A DNA stretch of 39,993 nucleotides from Minisyncoccota bacterium (GCA_025453495.1 JALOQM010000005.1:1-39993), one strand, 5' to 3'; shown: positions 1-10,740, counted from the stretch's first letter. A program made the numbers and translations. Notes: generated by a model from the letters alone, not told the origin.

Positions 1-2
1 AG

Positions 3-152
3 ACCATTGCCCGTATCAATGCCCTTGCTGACTATCTTCCTAGAACTCCGGTATCTACACCAGCACAGACACCACGCCTTGTAGCGCCAAGTACAGGGAG
101 TGTTTGGAGTGTACTTACACCACCGGGCGAGGGGGTAGCTAGAGAAATGTAA
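3..152 (+). CDS. C-terminal fragment of an unidentified protein truncated by the window start
   Basis: Open frame from base 3 (TIARINALADYLPRTPVSTPAQTPRLVAPSTGSVWSVLTPPGEGVAREM*) ending in TAA at 150-152; short, identity not recognisable. Confidence 0.45.
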   Translation, partial: TIARINALADYLPRTPVSTPAQTPRLVAPSTGSVWSVLTPPGEGVAREM

Positions 153-203
153 ATTCCTGAAAAGAGGCAAAAAATAATTGATGATAAGTGTACTTTTTAT
201 ATG

Positions 204-245
204 ATTCAAGACAAAAACCAGTAATTACTGGTTTTTGTCTTGAAT
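204..245. terminator. 42-nt perfect palindrome, probable bidirectional terminator
   Basis: ATTCAAGACAAAAACCAGTAA|TTACTGGTTTTTGTCTTGAAT is perfectly self-complementary; lies after the partial CDS. Confidence 0.6.
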
Positions 246-513
246 GGTGAGTAGTGCACACTACTACCATAGACATTAATACTTGTGATGTAGGCTGCTG
301 ATTTCTAGGAAAACACCTCGTCTATTTTTGTCTTGTGCCGTGAGCTAGAGGTTTTTTGAAAGACACATATAGGTATAAGTAGTTACGGTAGTACTATTGA
401 CGCACAGAAGAAAATAAGTAGAATGAACCCACTTCACTCTGATTGAGTTACTGGTGCGAGGAAGGCTTATCAACGCATAATCTCGTCGATTATCTTGCCA
501 CATAACAGCGCAC

Positions 514-519
514 TATAAT
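514..519 (+). promoter_or_regulatory. -10 element (TATAAT) of the rpoB promoter
   Basis: Perfect TATAAT about 65 nt upstream of the rpoB ATG; the -35 element is weak or unclear. Confidence 0.5.
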
Positions 520-530
520 ACGGCACGCAC

Positions 531-568
531 AAAACGGGACATCGGTCACCCTGTTTTTTTCTTTTTTA
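531..568 (+). terminator. Terminator-like hairpin plus U-tract in the rpoB leader (possible attenuator)
   Basis: AAAACGGGAC-ATCG-GTCACCCTGTTTT (stem with small bulges) followed by TTTTTTTCTTTTTT, between the -10 and the start codon. Confidence 0.45.
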
Positions 569-583
569 TAAGTAGCAGCATCT

Positions 584-3500
584 ATGAGTAAAACTACGCA
601 CGAGAAAAAATATTTCTCACGATACAAAAAGCCACTGGCAATACTTCCAAATCTTTTGGAAAACCAGATCCATTCATTTGAGTGGCTCGTTCAAAAGGGT
701 CTTAAGGAAGTCTTCAAAGAATTCTCTCCGATCCAGGACTATTCAGGAAAAAAGTTTGTTCTTGAATTTACCTCTTTTTCGCTTGGCGAACCAAAATGCG
801 ACGAGCAACATGCCAAAGCAAATAAACTCTCCTATGAAGGACAGCTCAAGGCGGTTGTGAAATTGACCAACAAAACAATTGGTGTTTCCAAAGAGCAGGA
901 AATTTTCATGTCGGATCTTCCGCTCATGACCAATCATGGTACCTTCGTTATAAACGGTGTTGAACGTGTCGTTGTGCCACAGCTCGCACGTTCATTTGGT
1001 GTCTTTTTCACCGATATGGAAGTGAAAGGTAAGACATACTTTGGTGCCAAGATCATCCCTGCGCGTGGTGTGTGGATCGAAATTGAATCTGATGCTGATG
1101 GCATCATATATGTGCGCATCGACAAGAAGCGCAAGTTTCCTGTCACCTCGCTTTTGCGCGTCCTTGGTCTTACGACCGATGAGGCGTTACTCAAGCACTT
1201 TAAAGATGAAGAGCAAGTAAAGACACTCAAATTGATACTTGAGAAAGATCCTGCAAAGACGCAAAGTGATGCATATATAGAAATTTACAAGCGTCTTCGT
1301 GATGGCGATCTTGCAACAGCTGAAAATGCAAAGGAATTTATCGATGCACTTTTTTCTACAGAGCGATACGACTTGTCTGCTGTTGGTCGTTTCCGTTTCA
1401 ATAAGCGCTTCGAAAAAGATATGAGTGATAAGGAAATGGAGCGCCGCACCATATCTGCAGAAGATGTCGCGACTATCATTATGCATATCCTTTTGCTCAA
1501 TACTGATCCCTATGCAAAAGCCGATGATATCGACCATCTTGGACAGCGTCGCGTCCGCTATATCGGTGAACTTTTTCAACAGAAGATTCGTATGGGTATG
1601 GCGCAGATCAAGAGAAACATTCAAGACCGTATGTCTACGATTGATACCTCCACAACTCTCCCGATTGCGATTATCAATCAGAGACCGCTGCAGGCGCGTA
1701 TTAAGGAATTTTTCACTACAAACCAGCTGTCGCAGTTTATGAACCAAGAAAACGTGCTCTCTGAGCTTGAGCACTTGCGTACACTCTCTTCACTCGGACC
1801 GGGTGGTTTGACTCGCGAGCGTGCAGGTCTTGAGGTGCGTGACGTGCACACTTCACACTATGGACGTGTCTGCCCGATCCATACTCCAGAAGGTCCAAAT
1901 ATCGGTCTCATCCTTCACTTGTCGATGTATGCGAAGGTCAATGATTTCGGTATCATCGAGACACCATATGTGAAAGTTAAAAACGGCAAGATCACCGGAG
2001 AAATTGTCTATTTGAATGCACTTGAAGAAGAAAAGTATGTCATCGCACACGCGGCAGTACAGTATGACGCGAGTGGGAAGCTTACTGATGAAAAAGTTGA
2101 AGCTCGTATCAAGACAGAGCCAGGTTTTGCACCACGCGAGGAAGTTGATTTTATTGATATCTCGCCAAACCAAGCATTCTCTATTGCAACTTCGATGATT
2201 CCGTTTCTTGAGCACGATGACGCGAATCGTGCATTGATGGGATCGAACATGCAAAAACAGGCAACGCCGTGTGTTCTTCCTGAAGCACCGCTTGTTGCGA
2301 CTGGTATTGAAGAGCTTTCGGCAAAGGATTCTGGTCGCGTGATTGTTGCGGAAGAAGAGGGGACAGTTATCAAGGTTGATGCTAAAAAGATTGTTGTCAA
2401 AAACGTTAAAGGTAAGGAAAAAACATACGATCTTGTTAATTTTTCTCGTACTAACAATTTCACTTCCTTCCATCAGCGCCCGGTAGTCAATCTGAATCAA
2501 AAAGTAGCAAAAGGTGATGTGCTTGCTGATACCTCTTCATCAGATCGTGGTCAAATCGCCCTTGGACAAAACATGCTTGTTGCCTTCATGTCATGGAGTG
2601 GTGCAAACTACGAAGACGCGATTATTCTCTCAGAGCGTGTTGTTAAAAATAGTAAATTCACTTCGATTCATATTGAGGAGTTTATCTGTCTTGTCCGTGA
2701 TACAAAACTTGGACCTGAAGTCACTACTCGTGACATACCAAATGTCGGTGAGGCAAAACTCAAAGATCTTGATGAGGATGGCGTCATTCGTATCGGCGCG
2801 GAACTCCGTGAAAACGATATTCTCGTGGGTAAAATTACTCCAAAGGGTGAGACTGAACTTACTCCGGAAGAAAGACTTCTTCGCTCTATCTTTGCCGAGA
2901 AGGCGCGCGATGTGAAGGATACATCACTCCGTATGGATCACGGCGCACGCGGTCGTGTTATCGGTGTAAAGATCTTTTCACGTGATCAAGGACACTCACT
3001 CGAATCCGGTATCATCAAGAAGATTGTTATCGAAGTCGCACAAGTGCGCAATATCTCAGTTGGTGACAAACTCGCTGGCCGTCATGGAAACAAGGGTGTC
3101 ATCTCTCGTATTCTTCCTGAAGAAGAAATGCCATACATGGCTGATGGCACACCTATCGACGTTATTCTCACACCGCTTGGTGTCCCATCTCGTATGAACC
3201 TCGGACAGATTCTTGAAATGCATCTTGGTATGGCAGCGCATACGCTTGGCTATCAGGCAATTGTGCCACCATTTTCTGGTGCGACAGATATCGAGATCAA
3301 GGCTGAACTCAAGAAAGCAGGTCTTGCAGAAACAGGAAAAATGAAGCTCTACGATGGTCGCACTGGTGAGGCATTTAACCAAGATATTGCTGTCGGCTAC
3401 ATGTATATCTTGAAACTACACCACATGGTCGAAGACAAGATCCACATGCGTTCAATTGGTCCGTACTCACTTATTACTCAGCAGCCACTTGGCGGTAAAG

Positions 3501-3769
3501 CACAAGGTGGTGGTCAGCGCTTCGGCGAAATGGAAGTGTGGGCACTCGAAGGGTATGGCGCGGCACACACACTCCGTGAGATGATCACAATCAAGTCAGA
3601 CGACATTATGGGTCGAAGCGCGACGTTTGACGCAATTATCAAAGGACAAGAAATTCAGGAACCAAATGCTCCAGCATCGTTCAATGTAATGCTCAACTAT
3701 CTCCGCGGACTCGCGCTTGATGTTGAACTCAAGAAAGACGATGCACAAGATCCAGAAATAAACGATTAA
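584..3769 (+). CDS. rpoB: DNA-directed RNA polymerase subunit beta
   Basis: 1061 aa with classic RpoB motifs (GPGGLTRERAGLEVRDVHTSHYGRVCPIHTPEGPNIGLI, GDKLAGRHGNKGVIS, GGKAQGGGQRFGEMEVWALEGYGAAHTLREM). Confidence 0.99.
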   Translation: MSKTTHEKKYFSRYKKPLAILPNLLENQIHSFEWLVQKGLKEVFKEFSPIQDYSGKKFVLEFTSFSLGEPKCDEQHAKANKLSYEGQLKAVVKLTNKTIGVSKEQEIFMSDLPLMTNHGTFVINGVERVVVPQLARSFGVFFTDMEVKGKTYFGAKIIPARGVWIEIESDADGIIYVRIDKKRKFPVTSLLRVLGLTTDEALLKHFKDEEQVKTLKLILEKDPAKTQSDAYIEIYKRLRDGDLATAENAKEFIDALFSTERYDLSAVGRFRFNKRFEKDMSDKEMERRTISAEDVATIIMHILLLNTDPYAKADDIDHLGQRRVRYIGELFQQKIRMGMAQIKRNIQDRMSTIDTSTTLPIAIINQRPLQARIKEFFTTNQLSQFMNQENVLSELEHLRTLSSLGPGGLTRERAGLEVRDVHTSHYGRVCPIHTPEGPNIGLILHLSMYAKVNDFGIIETPYVKVKNGKITGEIVYLNALEEEKYVIAHAAVQYDASGKLTDEKVEARIKTEPGFAPREEVDFIDISPNQAFSIATSMIPFLEHDDANRALMGSNMQKQATPCVLPEAPLVATGIEELSAKDSGRVIVAEEEGTVIKVDAKKIVVKNVKGKEKTYDLVNFSRTNNFTSFHQRPVVNLNQKVAKGDVLADTSSSDRGQIALGQNMLVAFMSWSGANYEDAIILSERVVKNSKFTSIHIEEFICLVRDTKLGPEVTTRDIPNVGEAKLKDLDEDGVIRIGAELRENDILVGKITPKGETELTPEERLLRSIFAEKARDVKDTSLRMDHGARGRVIGVKIFSRDQGHSLESGIIKKIVIEVAQVRNISVGDKLAGRHGNKGVISRILPEEEMPYMADGTPIDVILTPLGVPSRMNLGQILEMHLGMAAHTLGYQAIVPPFSGATDIEIKAELKKAGLAETGKMKLYDGRTGEAFNQDIAVGYMYILKLHHMVEDKIHMRSIGPYSLITQQPLGGKAQGGGQRFGEMEVWALEGYGAAHTLREMITIKSDDIMGRSATFDAIIKGQEIQEPNAPASFNVMLNYLRGLALDVELKKDDAQDPEIND

Positions 3770-3788
3770 TCCATTCATCAATACATCT

Positions 3789-6700
3789 ATGTCTAAAACA
3801 ATTGATACAAAAGACTTTGAACTGATCTCGCTCTCACTCGCGTCTCCTGAGCGTATTCGTGAGTGGTCATTCGGCGAAGTAACCAAGCCAGAAACTATCA
3901 ACTATCGTACCGGTCGCAGTGAACGTGGTGGGCTCTTTGATGAGCGTGTGTTTGGTCCTGAAAAAGATTACGAATGTTATTGCGGAAAGTATCGCAGAAT
4001 CCGCTACAAGGATATTGTCTGTGAGAAGTGTGGTGTAGAAGTTACTCGCTCTATCGTGCGCCGTGAACGCATGGGACACATCGAGCTTGCAACACCAATC
4101 GCGCATATTTGGTTCTTGAAGGGTGTGCCATCTCGTATGTCTATACTGCTCAATGTACCAATTACTGATCTTGAGAAGGTAATTTATTTCGCAGGATACA
4201 TTATTACCAAGGTCAACGAAGGAGAAAAGGAAACCATTCTCAAAGACCTCGATTCGGAATTCAAAACGAAGGTGAAGATGACAAATGACGATGAGACCAA
4301 GCAGAAACTCAAAGATGTGCTCTCAAGTACAAAAAAAGAAATCGCCGAGATATACGAAGGAAAGGTGCTCAATGAAATTGCATATCATCACTACAGTCTC
4401 AAATACGGTACTGCGTTTGAAGCGGCAATCGGTGCTGAAGCGATCTATACTCTTTTCAAAAACCTTGATCTTGAGAAATTGCGTCAGCAGACTGAAGCAA
4501 TGATTGAGAAGGCAAGCCGTATCGATAAAGAAAAGCTCGAGCGTCGACTCTCACTCATCCGTTCTATGCAAAACGCAAAAGTGCGTCCTGAATGGATGTT
4601 TCTCACAGTCATCCCAGTTATCCCACCAGCGCTTCGCCCGATGGTTGCTCTCGAAGGCGGTCGTCACGCGACATCTGATTTGAACGATCTCTATCGTCGC
4701 GTCATAAACCGCAATAATCGCCTGAAGAAACTCAAAGAAATTGGTGCTCCAGATGTCATTTTGCGTAACGAAAAGCGCATTCTCCAGGAAGCTGTCGATG
4801 CGCTTATTGACAACTCTATTTCAGCAGGTGATAACGCAGCGATGAGTCAAGCACAGAAGCGTGCGCTCAAATCACTTTCTGACAACTTGAAGTCCAAACA
4901 AGGTCTCTTCCGTCAGAATCTCCTTGGTAAGCGCGTAGACTACTCTGGTCGCTCCGTGATCGTGGTGGGTCCACAGCTCAAGCTCTCACAGTGTGGTCTT
5001 CCAAAGCATATGGCACTTGAGCTTTTCAAACCATTCGTCATCTCCAAGCTCATCGAACGTGAACTTGCGTTCAATATTCGCGGTGCGAATCGTTTGATTG
5101 AGGAAGGAGTACCAGAAGTATGGGCAATTCTTGAAGAAGTGATCGACGGCAAGCGGGTACTTTTGAACCGTGCGCCAACACTCCACCGTCTCGGTATTCA
5201 AGCATTCATGCCAGTTCTTATTGAAGGTAATGCTATTCAATTACACCCGCTCGTGTGTGCTGCATTTAATGCTGACTTCGACGGCGACCAAATGGCAGTT
5301 TACGTACCGCTCTCTGATGCTGCACAAGACGAAGCTCGTGATCTCATGGCTGCAAACAAGAATCTCTTGAAGCCTCAGAATGGTGATCCAATTGTCTCAT
5401 CTAAATTGCTTGATATTGTCCTTGGTTGTTATTGGATGACTAAAGCAATCGATGGTGAGACTGGCGAAGGAAAATTCTTCGCTAGTCCAAACCAAGCTAT
5501 CACGATGTATGACTTCGGTGGTGTGTCATTCCGTGCCAAGATCAAAGTACTCGGCACTGATTCAGAGAAGTATGCAAAATTTGAAAATAAACCGTTTGAG
5601 ACAACTGTTGGACGACTCCTTTTCAATAGCGTGCTCCCGTCTGATTTTGAGTATATAAACGAAGAAATTACACAGAAAAAAATGTCTGTCATTATCGATC
5701 AAGTCATTATGCGTTATGGCGTTGATGCGACACCAGATATACTCGATAAGCTCAAAGAGTTTGGCTATCGCTATGCAACTGTTTCTGGTGTCACTTGGAG
5801 CATCGACAATGTCATAGTTCCTGAGGAGAAGAAGGCAATTATCGCAAAAGGTGAAGCACAAGAAGCTGAAGTTGTTGTACAATTTAACGAAGGTCTCCTT
5901 TCTGAAGAAGAAAAATATCTAAAGACAATCGAAATCTGGGAGCAGATCAAAATGGAAGTTGAAAAGCATATCCCTGGAACACTTGATAAAAATGGTTCGA
6001 CACACGATATGGTTATGTCAGGCGCTCGTGGCTCGATGGGTAATATCACTATGATGGCCGGTATTAAGGGTCTCATTCAAGGTCCAACTGGTCGCACGAT
6101 TGACTTCCCAATTACAACTTCATACAAAGAAGGTTTGTCACCGGTTGAATACTTCATTACCACACACGGTTCACGTAAAGGTCTTGCCGATACAGCGCTC
6201 AACACCGCAAAGGCTGGCTACTTGACACGTCGCCTTGTCGACGTCGCACAGGATGTCATGATTACTGAGGAAGATTGTGGTACTAAGGAAGGAAAGATGG
6301 TCGCAAAGGAAAATATTTCTGGCATCGAAATTACACTTACAAAAAATCTGAAGGGTCGCGTGCTCGCTGCTGATATCAAAGACGAAAAGGGAACAGTGCT
6401 CTACAAGCGTGGTTTCCTTGTTATGAAGGATGACGCTATGAAGATCGAAGCGCTTGGTATCAAGGAGGTTATGGTCAGATCACCACTTACTTGTAAGACT
6501 ACAGATGGTATCTGTGCGATGTGTTATGGTCTTGATCTTGGTAGAAACCACCTAGTGAAGCTTGGTGAAGCGGTTGGTATTGTCGCCGCACAAGCGATCG
6601 GTGAGCCGGGTACTCAGTTGACACTCCGTACCTTTCACGCCGGTGGTGCTGCAGGTACTGACATTGTCGCTGGTCTGCCGCGTGTTGAAGAAATCTTTGA

Positions 6701-7415
6701 GCGTAGAAATCCAAAAAATCCAGCAGTGGTCTCACAGACAAATGGTACTGTTATCGAAGTCAAAGATCTCGGAAAGGAAAAAGTTATCACTGTCTTGTCT
6801 GATACCAAAGTAGATGGTAAGTCTAATCAGATTGAATACACGGTCGCGTATCGTCGGAATCCGATTGTCAAAAATGGCCAGAGTGTCAGTGCAGGCGAGC
6901 TTTTAACAGATGGTTCAGCAGATATTACCGAAATCTTCCAGTACGGTAGTAAAGAAATGGCTGAAGAATATATCATCAGAGAAATCAACAAAGTGTATGA
7001 ATTGCAAGGTGCTTCGATCTCGCGCAAGCACGTCGAGATTATCATCCGTCAGATGTTCTCACGTCGACGCGTCAAGCATGCCGGTGAGACGCTTCTCTCT
7101 CCAGGTGAAATCGTCGAAGGTCGCGAGCTTGCACGTGAAAACAAAAAGATGAGAGCACAAGCAAAAGAAGAAGCAAAAGCAGAGCAGATCGTGCTTGGTA
7201 TCACCGAAGTATCGCTCACGACAAAAAGCTGGCTCTCCGCTGCGTCGTTCCAGAACACAAACCGCGTCCTTATCAACAATGCCGTACGCGGTGGTGTCGA
7301 TCGTTTACGTGGTCTTAAGGAGAACGTCATTATTGGTAGACTTATCCCAGCTGGTACTGGATTCCGCGAGCGATTAGCAAAGAAAGAAAAGCAAGTAGAA
7401 GAAACAGCAGAATAA
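3789..7415 (+). CDS. rpoC: DNA-directed RNA polymerase subunit beta'
   Basis: 1208 aa with NADFDGD catalytic motif, RAPTLHRLGIQAF, and CETC-like zinc motifs (YECYCGKYRRIRYKDIVCEKCGVEV). Confidence 0.99.
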   Translation: MSKTIDTKDFELISLSLASPERIREWSFGEVTKPETINYRTGRSERGGLFDERVFGPEKDYECYCGKYRRIRYKDIVCEKCGVEVTRSIVRRERMGHIELATPIAHIWFLKGVPSRMSILLNVPITDLEKVIYFAGYIITKVNEGEKETILKDLDSEFKTKVKMTNDDETKQKLKDVLSSTKKEIAEIYEGKVLNEIAYHHYSLKYGTAFEAAIGAEAIYTLFKNLDLEKLRQQTEAMIEKASRIDKEKLERRLSLIRSMQNAKVRPEWMFLTVIPVIPPALRPMVALEGGRHATSDLNDLYRRVINRNNRLKKLKEIGAPDVILRNEKRILQEAVDALIDNSISAGDNAAMSQAQKRALKSLSDNLKSKQGLFRQNLLGKRVDYSGRSVIVVGPQLKLSQCGLPKHMALELFKPFVISKLIERELAFNIRGANRLIEEGVPEVWAILEEVIDGKRVLLNRAPTLHRLGIQAFMPVLIEGNAIQLHPLVCAAFNADFDGDQMAVYVPLSDAAQDEARDLMAANKNLLKPQNGDPIVSSKLLDIVLGCYWMTKAIDGETGEGKFFASPNQAITMYDFGGVSFRAKIKVLGTDSEKYAKFENKPFETTVGRLLFNSVLPSDFEYINEEITQKKMSVIIDQVIMRYGVDATPDILDKLKEFGYRYATVSGVTWSIDNVIVPEEKKAIIAKGEAQEAEVVVQFNEGLLSEEEKYLKTIEIWEQIKMEVEKHIPGTLDKNGSTHDMVMSGARGSMGNITMMAGIKGLIQGPTGRTIDFPITTSYKEGLSPVEYFITTHGSRKGLADTALNTAKAGYLTRRLVDVAQDVMITEEDCGTKEGKMVAKENISGIEITLTKNLKGRVLAADIKDEKGTVLYKRGFLVMKDDAMKIEALGIKEVMVRSPLTCKTTDGICAMCYGLDLGRNHLVKLGEAVGIVAAQAIGEPGTQLTLRTFHAGGAAGTDIVAGLPRVEEIFERRNPKNPAVVSQTNGTVIEVKDLGKEKVITVLSDTKVDGKSNQIEYTVAYRRNPIVKNGQSVSAGELLTDGSADITEIFQYGSKEMAEEYIIREINKVYELQGASISRKHVEIIIRQMFSRRRVKHAGETLLSPGEIVEGRELARENKKMRAQAKEEAKAEQIVLGITEVSLTTKSWLSAASFQNTNRVLINNAVRGGVDRLRGLKENVIIGRLIPAGTGFRERLAKKEKQVEETAE

Positions 7416-7422
7416 ACTCCCG

Positions 7423-7456
7423 ATCAGCGCCCAAAACTACGGGCGCTGATTCGTTT
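7423..7456 (+). terminator. Intrinsic terminator after rpoC
   Basis: ATCAGCGCCC aaaactac GGGCGCTGAT followed by TCGTTTT. Confidence 0.75.
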
Positions 7457-7526
7457 TCTGACTTGTTTGAGAGATGTGCGATAGTTACTATACATATACG
7501 TGAGAAAATAAGAGTCAAAGTTATAT

Positions 7527-9269
7527 ATGCTTTCTCCAGCACAAGAAATAAAAGAACGGTTGCATATTATTGATGTCGTGTCTTCGTACATCAAGCTTGA
7601 AAAAGCGGGAGGCAATTACAAGGCACGTTGCCCATTTCATTCTGAAAAGACGCCATCGTTTGTCGTTTCGCCGGCGCGTGGCACGTATCACTGCTTCGGT
7701 TGCAACAAAGGTGGTGACATATTTAGTTTCGTCCAAGATATAGAAGGTATTGAGTTTCGTGATGCACTTGAGAAGCTCGCTTCGCGTGCCGGTGTCGCGC
7801 TCAAGTATATCGATCCAAAGGAGCTCTCCAAACAGAAGGCACTCTATGACTGTATGGAACTTTCAGCTCGCTTCTTTGAATTTGTCTTGAAGCGTACACC
7901 CAAAGCGTTAGAGTATTTGAAGTCGCGTGGACTAACGGAGGAATCAATCAGTACATGGCGGATTGGCTATGCTCCTGCTGATTGGCGGAAGCTCACTACA
8001 TTTCTTCGCGAGAAAAAAATGTCTGAAGAAGTGATTGAAAAAGTCGGTATGGCGATCAAACCTACCCGTCCTTCAGGAGTAGGCGGAAGCCATAAAGATT
8101 TATATGACCGTTTCAGGGGGCGCATTATGTTTCCTATCTTTGACGCGCAGGGAAGAGTAGTAGCATTTTCGGGGCGTATATTTGATCTCACTGGCAAGCA
8201 GAAAGATGACATTGCAAAATACGTTAATTCACCGGAAACAGTACTTTATAATAAATCAAAGATTCTATACGGCTACGACAAAGCAAAGCTTGGAATGCTG
8301 AAGGAAAATATATGTGTGCTTGTAGAAGGGCAAGTTGATCTTGTGATGGCACACCAAGTAGGTACCACCAATGCAGTCGCGGTATCAGGCACTGCACTGA
8401 CGAGTGAACACCTTGGTCTTATCAAGCGATTTACCGATAATCTCGTGATTTCTTTTGATGGCGATAGTGCAGGACTTTTGGCAGCCAAACGCGGCGTCTT
8501 ACTTGCTCTCGGACTTGGTATGGATGTCAAAGTTGCTGCACTTCCAGTTGGCATGGATCCTGCTGATCTTATTGCCAAAGATTCAGATGTGTGGCGTTTG
8601 GCACTTTCTCAAGCAGAGCATATTGTACCGTTTTATCTCAAGCATCTTGCTGTACGAGAGCTTCCAAAGCGCGACTTTATAAAAGAAGTTTCTCGAGAAG
8701 TTTTACCGCTTGTTGCTGAAATTACAAATCGCATCGATCAAGAACATTTCATTAAAGAAATTTCTCGTGAGCTTGGTATGGGTGAGGAGGCAGTGCGTGA
8801 AGAATTGGCAAAGGTAGTAGCCGAGCGTGTCGGGAGCAGTGTCTCAAAAAGCGACACAGCAACAGAAATCAAAACCCTTTCAGATGATCCAGTTAGAGAA
8901 CGATTATTTGGTATCTATCTCTGGCAGTCTAGTTGTCCGTCTCCTGCGATATCGCTGACAGGTGCTGCAAGCGAATATGCTCGTATTTCTCATTCTGATA
9001 TTACTTCCGATCTTGCTCTTTTGTCTGAGAACAAACGACAAGATCTCATCCTCCAGGCAGAAGTCTACTATGCAGGACATGAGCGTCTTGAGGTTGAGCT
9101 TGGAGAATTACTACTCTCTTTTGAGGATACACTTCTTGCTCGTGAACTTGTCGACCTTCTCGGTACACTTGCCGAATCTGCTCATGAAGATCCAGCTATC
9201 ACCAAGAAGGTATATGATATCCAACGTCGTCGCGATGAGATGAAGAGAAGTCGATTTTCTGAAAAATAA
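7527..9269 (+). CDS. dnaG: DNA primase
   Basis: 580 aa; zinc-finger CPFHSEKTPSFVVSPARGTYHCFGCNKGGDIF; Toprim segment VLVEGQVDLVMAHQVG...ISFDGDSAG. Confidence 0.98.
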   Translation: MLSPAQEIKERLHIIDVVSSYIKLEKAGGNYKARCPFHSEKTPSFVVSPARGTYHCFGCNKGGDIFSFVQDIEGIEFRDALEKLASRAGVALKYIDPKELSKQKALYDCMELSARFFEFVLKRTPKALEYLKSRGLTEESISTWRIGYAPADWRKLTTFLREKKMSEEVIEKVGMAIKPTRPSGVGGSHKDLYDRFRGRIMFPIFDAQGRVVAFSGRIFDLTGKQKDDIAKYVNSPETVLYNKSKILYGYDKAKLGMLKENICVLVEGQVDLVMAHQVGTTNAVAVSGTALTSEHLGLIKRFTDNLVISFDGDSAGLLAAKRGVLLALGLGMDVKVAALPVGMDPADLIAKDSDVWRLALSQAEHIVPFYLKHLAVRELPKRDFIKEVSREVLPLVAEITNRIDQEHFIKEISRELGMGEEAVREELAKVVAERVGSSVSKSDTATEIKTLSDDPVRERLFGIYLWQSSCPSPAISLTGAASEYARISHSDITSDLALLSENKRQDLILQAEVYYAGHERLEVELGELLLSFEDTLLARELVDLLGTLAESAHEDPAITKKVYDIQRRRDEMKRSRFSEK

Positions 9270-9358
9270 TTTATGTATCTAGAGCAGTATATATTTACAA
9301 GCACAGGTATTCGTTTGGTATGAAGATAAACTCATGCTAAGCTACACATTGTCATTTT

Positions 9359-10630
9359 ATGAAGAAAAAAACAAAAAAAACGCATACGGTGAAGGTAAAA
9401 AAGCCAGCTAAAAAGGTGGCTAAAACCAAGCCGATTCAAAAAAAGAAAGTCGTAAAAAAACCGGTTGCAAAGAAGCCGACTTCAATCAAAAAGGCACCAC
9501 AGCCCAAAGCAAGCCCTGCTGAGCCAAAGTCAAAAAAGAAACTCTCTCCCTCAGAGAAAAAAGTAGAACTTTGGAATCACAAAGCAAATGATCTTGTCAC
9601 CAAAGGCAAGAAGCGTGGATTTATCACTTATGATGAGATACTAAAGACGTTTCCAGATATCGAAAGCAATGTCTTTTTTCTCGAAGAGCTCTACGAGAAA
9701 CTATCTGTTGCTGGTATAGATGTGCTTGAAGGAGGAAACTTGCTCGATATTGACGCTCCTGAGAAAGATCTCAAGAAGTTTGTAAAAGATGGTCCTGCAT
9801 ATGACTCGGTCCAGATGTATCTCAAAGAGATTGGCCAATATCCACTCATCATGGCAGCCGAAGAAAAGGAGCTTGCCAAGCGTATTGAAAAAGGGGATTT
9901 TGAAGCAAAGAATCTTCTTGCTCGTGCCAACCTCCGCCTTGTCGTCTCGATCGCGAAGAAATACGTTGGCCGTTCAAGTGATCTGACACTCCTTGACCTC
10001 ATCCAGGAAGGCAACCTCGGCCTCTTCAAAGCGGTTGAGAAATTCGACTGGACGAAGGGGTACAAGTTCTCAACCTACGCGACCTGGTGGATCCGCCAGT
10101 CGATCACTCGCGCACTTGCTGATCAGTCACGCACTATTCGTATCCCTGTGCACATGGTGGAGACAATTTCCAAGTACAAGCAGGTATTTCGTCGTCTCTC
10201 ACAGGATCTTGGTCGCGACCCACTTGCCGAAGAGATAGCCACAGAAATGGGTATCGATGTTGAGAAAGTGCATGTAATCGAAAATATCAATCAAGATACG
10301 CGCTCGCTTGAGCAGCCAATCGGCGATGATGATGAGAAGTCGACGCTTGGCGAATTCATCCCTGATGACAAGATTCTCCGTCCGGACGAGGACGCATCAC
10401 GTCGTATCCTTGGTGACCAAGTACGGGAAGTACTCAATGATCTCTCGCCAAAAGAGCGTAAGATTCTTGAGATGCGTTATGGACTCCTCGATGGTGTTCA
10501 ACATACACTTGAAGAAGTAGGCCAAGAATTTGGCGTGACCCGTGAGCGTATCCGTCAGATTGAGGCAAAAGTGCATGACAAGCTCAGAAACAACGAAAAG
10601 ATTATGCGACTCAAGAACTACTTCGACTAA
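9359..10630 (+). CDS. rpoD: RNA polymerase primary sigma factor (sigma-70/RpoD) with Lys-rich N-terminal extension
   Basis: Regions 2-4 clear ([54 protein letters not shown]); first ~70 aa Lys/Pro/Ala rich. Confidence 0.98.
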   Translation: MKKKTKKTHTVKVKKPAKKVAKTKPIQKKKVVKKPVAKKPTSIKKAPQPKASPAEPKSKKKLSPSEKKVELWNHKANDLVTKGKKRGFITYDEILKTFPDIESNVFFLEELYEKLSVAGIDVLEGGNLLDIDAPEKDLKKFVKDGPAYDSVQMYLKEIGQYPLIMAAEEKELAKRIEKGDFEAKNLLARANLRLVVSIAKKYVGRSSDLTLLDLIQEGNLGLFKAVEKFDWTKGYKFSTYATWWIRQSITRALADQSRTIRIPVHMVETISKYKQVFRRLSQDLGRDPLAEEIATEMGIDVEKVHVIENINQDTRSLEQPIGDDDEKSTLGEFIPDDKILRPDEDASRRILGDQVREVLNDLSPKERKILEMRYGLLDGVQHTLEEVGQEFGVTRERIRQIEAKVHDKLRNNEKIMRLKNYFD

Positions 10631-10642
10631 ATAGCAACTATT

Positions 10643-10669
10643 CAAAAAGCACCCTATGAGGTGTTTTTT
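10643..10669 (+). terminator. Intrinsic terminator after rpoD
   Basis: AAAAAGCACC ctatga GGTGTTTTTTG. Confidence 0.75.
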
Positions 10670-10740
10670 GTGTTATTGACATTTATATAAAAAATGTTAT
10701 CTCAATAACGGAAATCATTCATAAACCAAAACGTTACAAT

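Noticed and set aside
1187-1774. Antisense ORFs across rpoB (1187-1774, 1853-2500, 2008-2463 minus) and similar ORFs in rpoC, uvrA and uvrB
   Set aside because: They mirror strongly conserved genes on the other strand, have Cys/Arg/Ile-rich shadow-ORF composition and no plausible domains.
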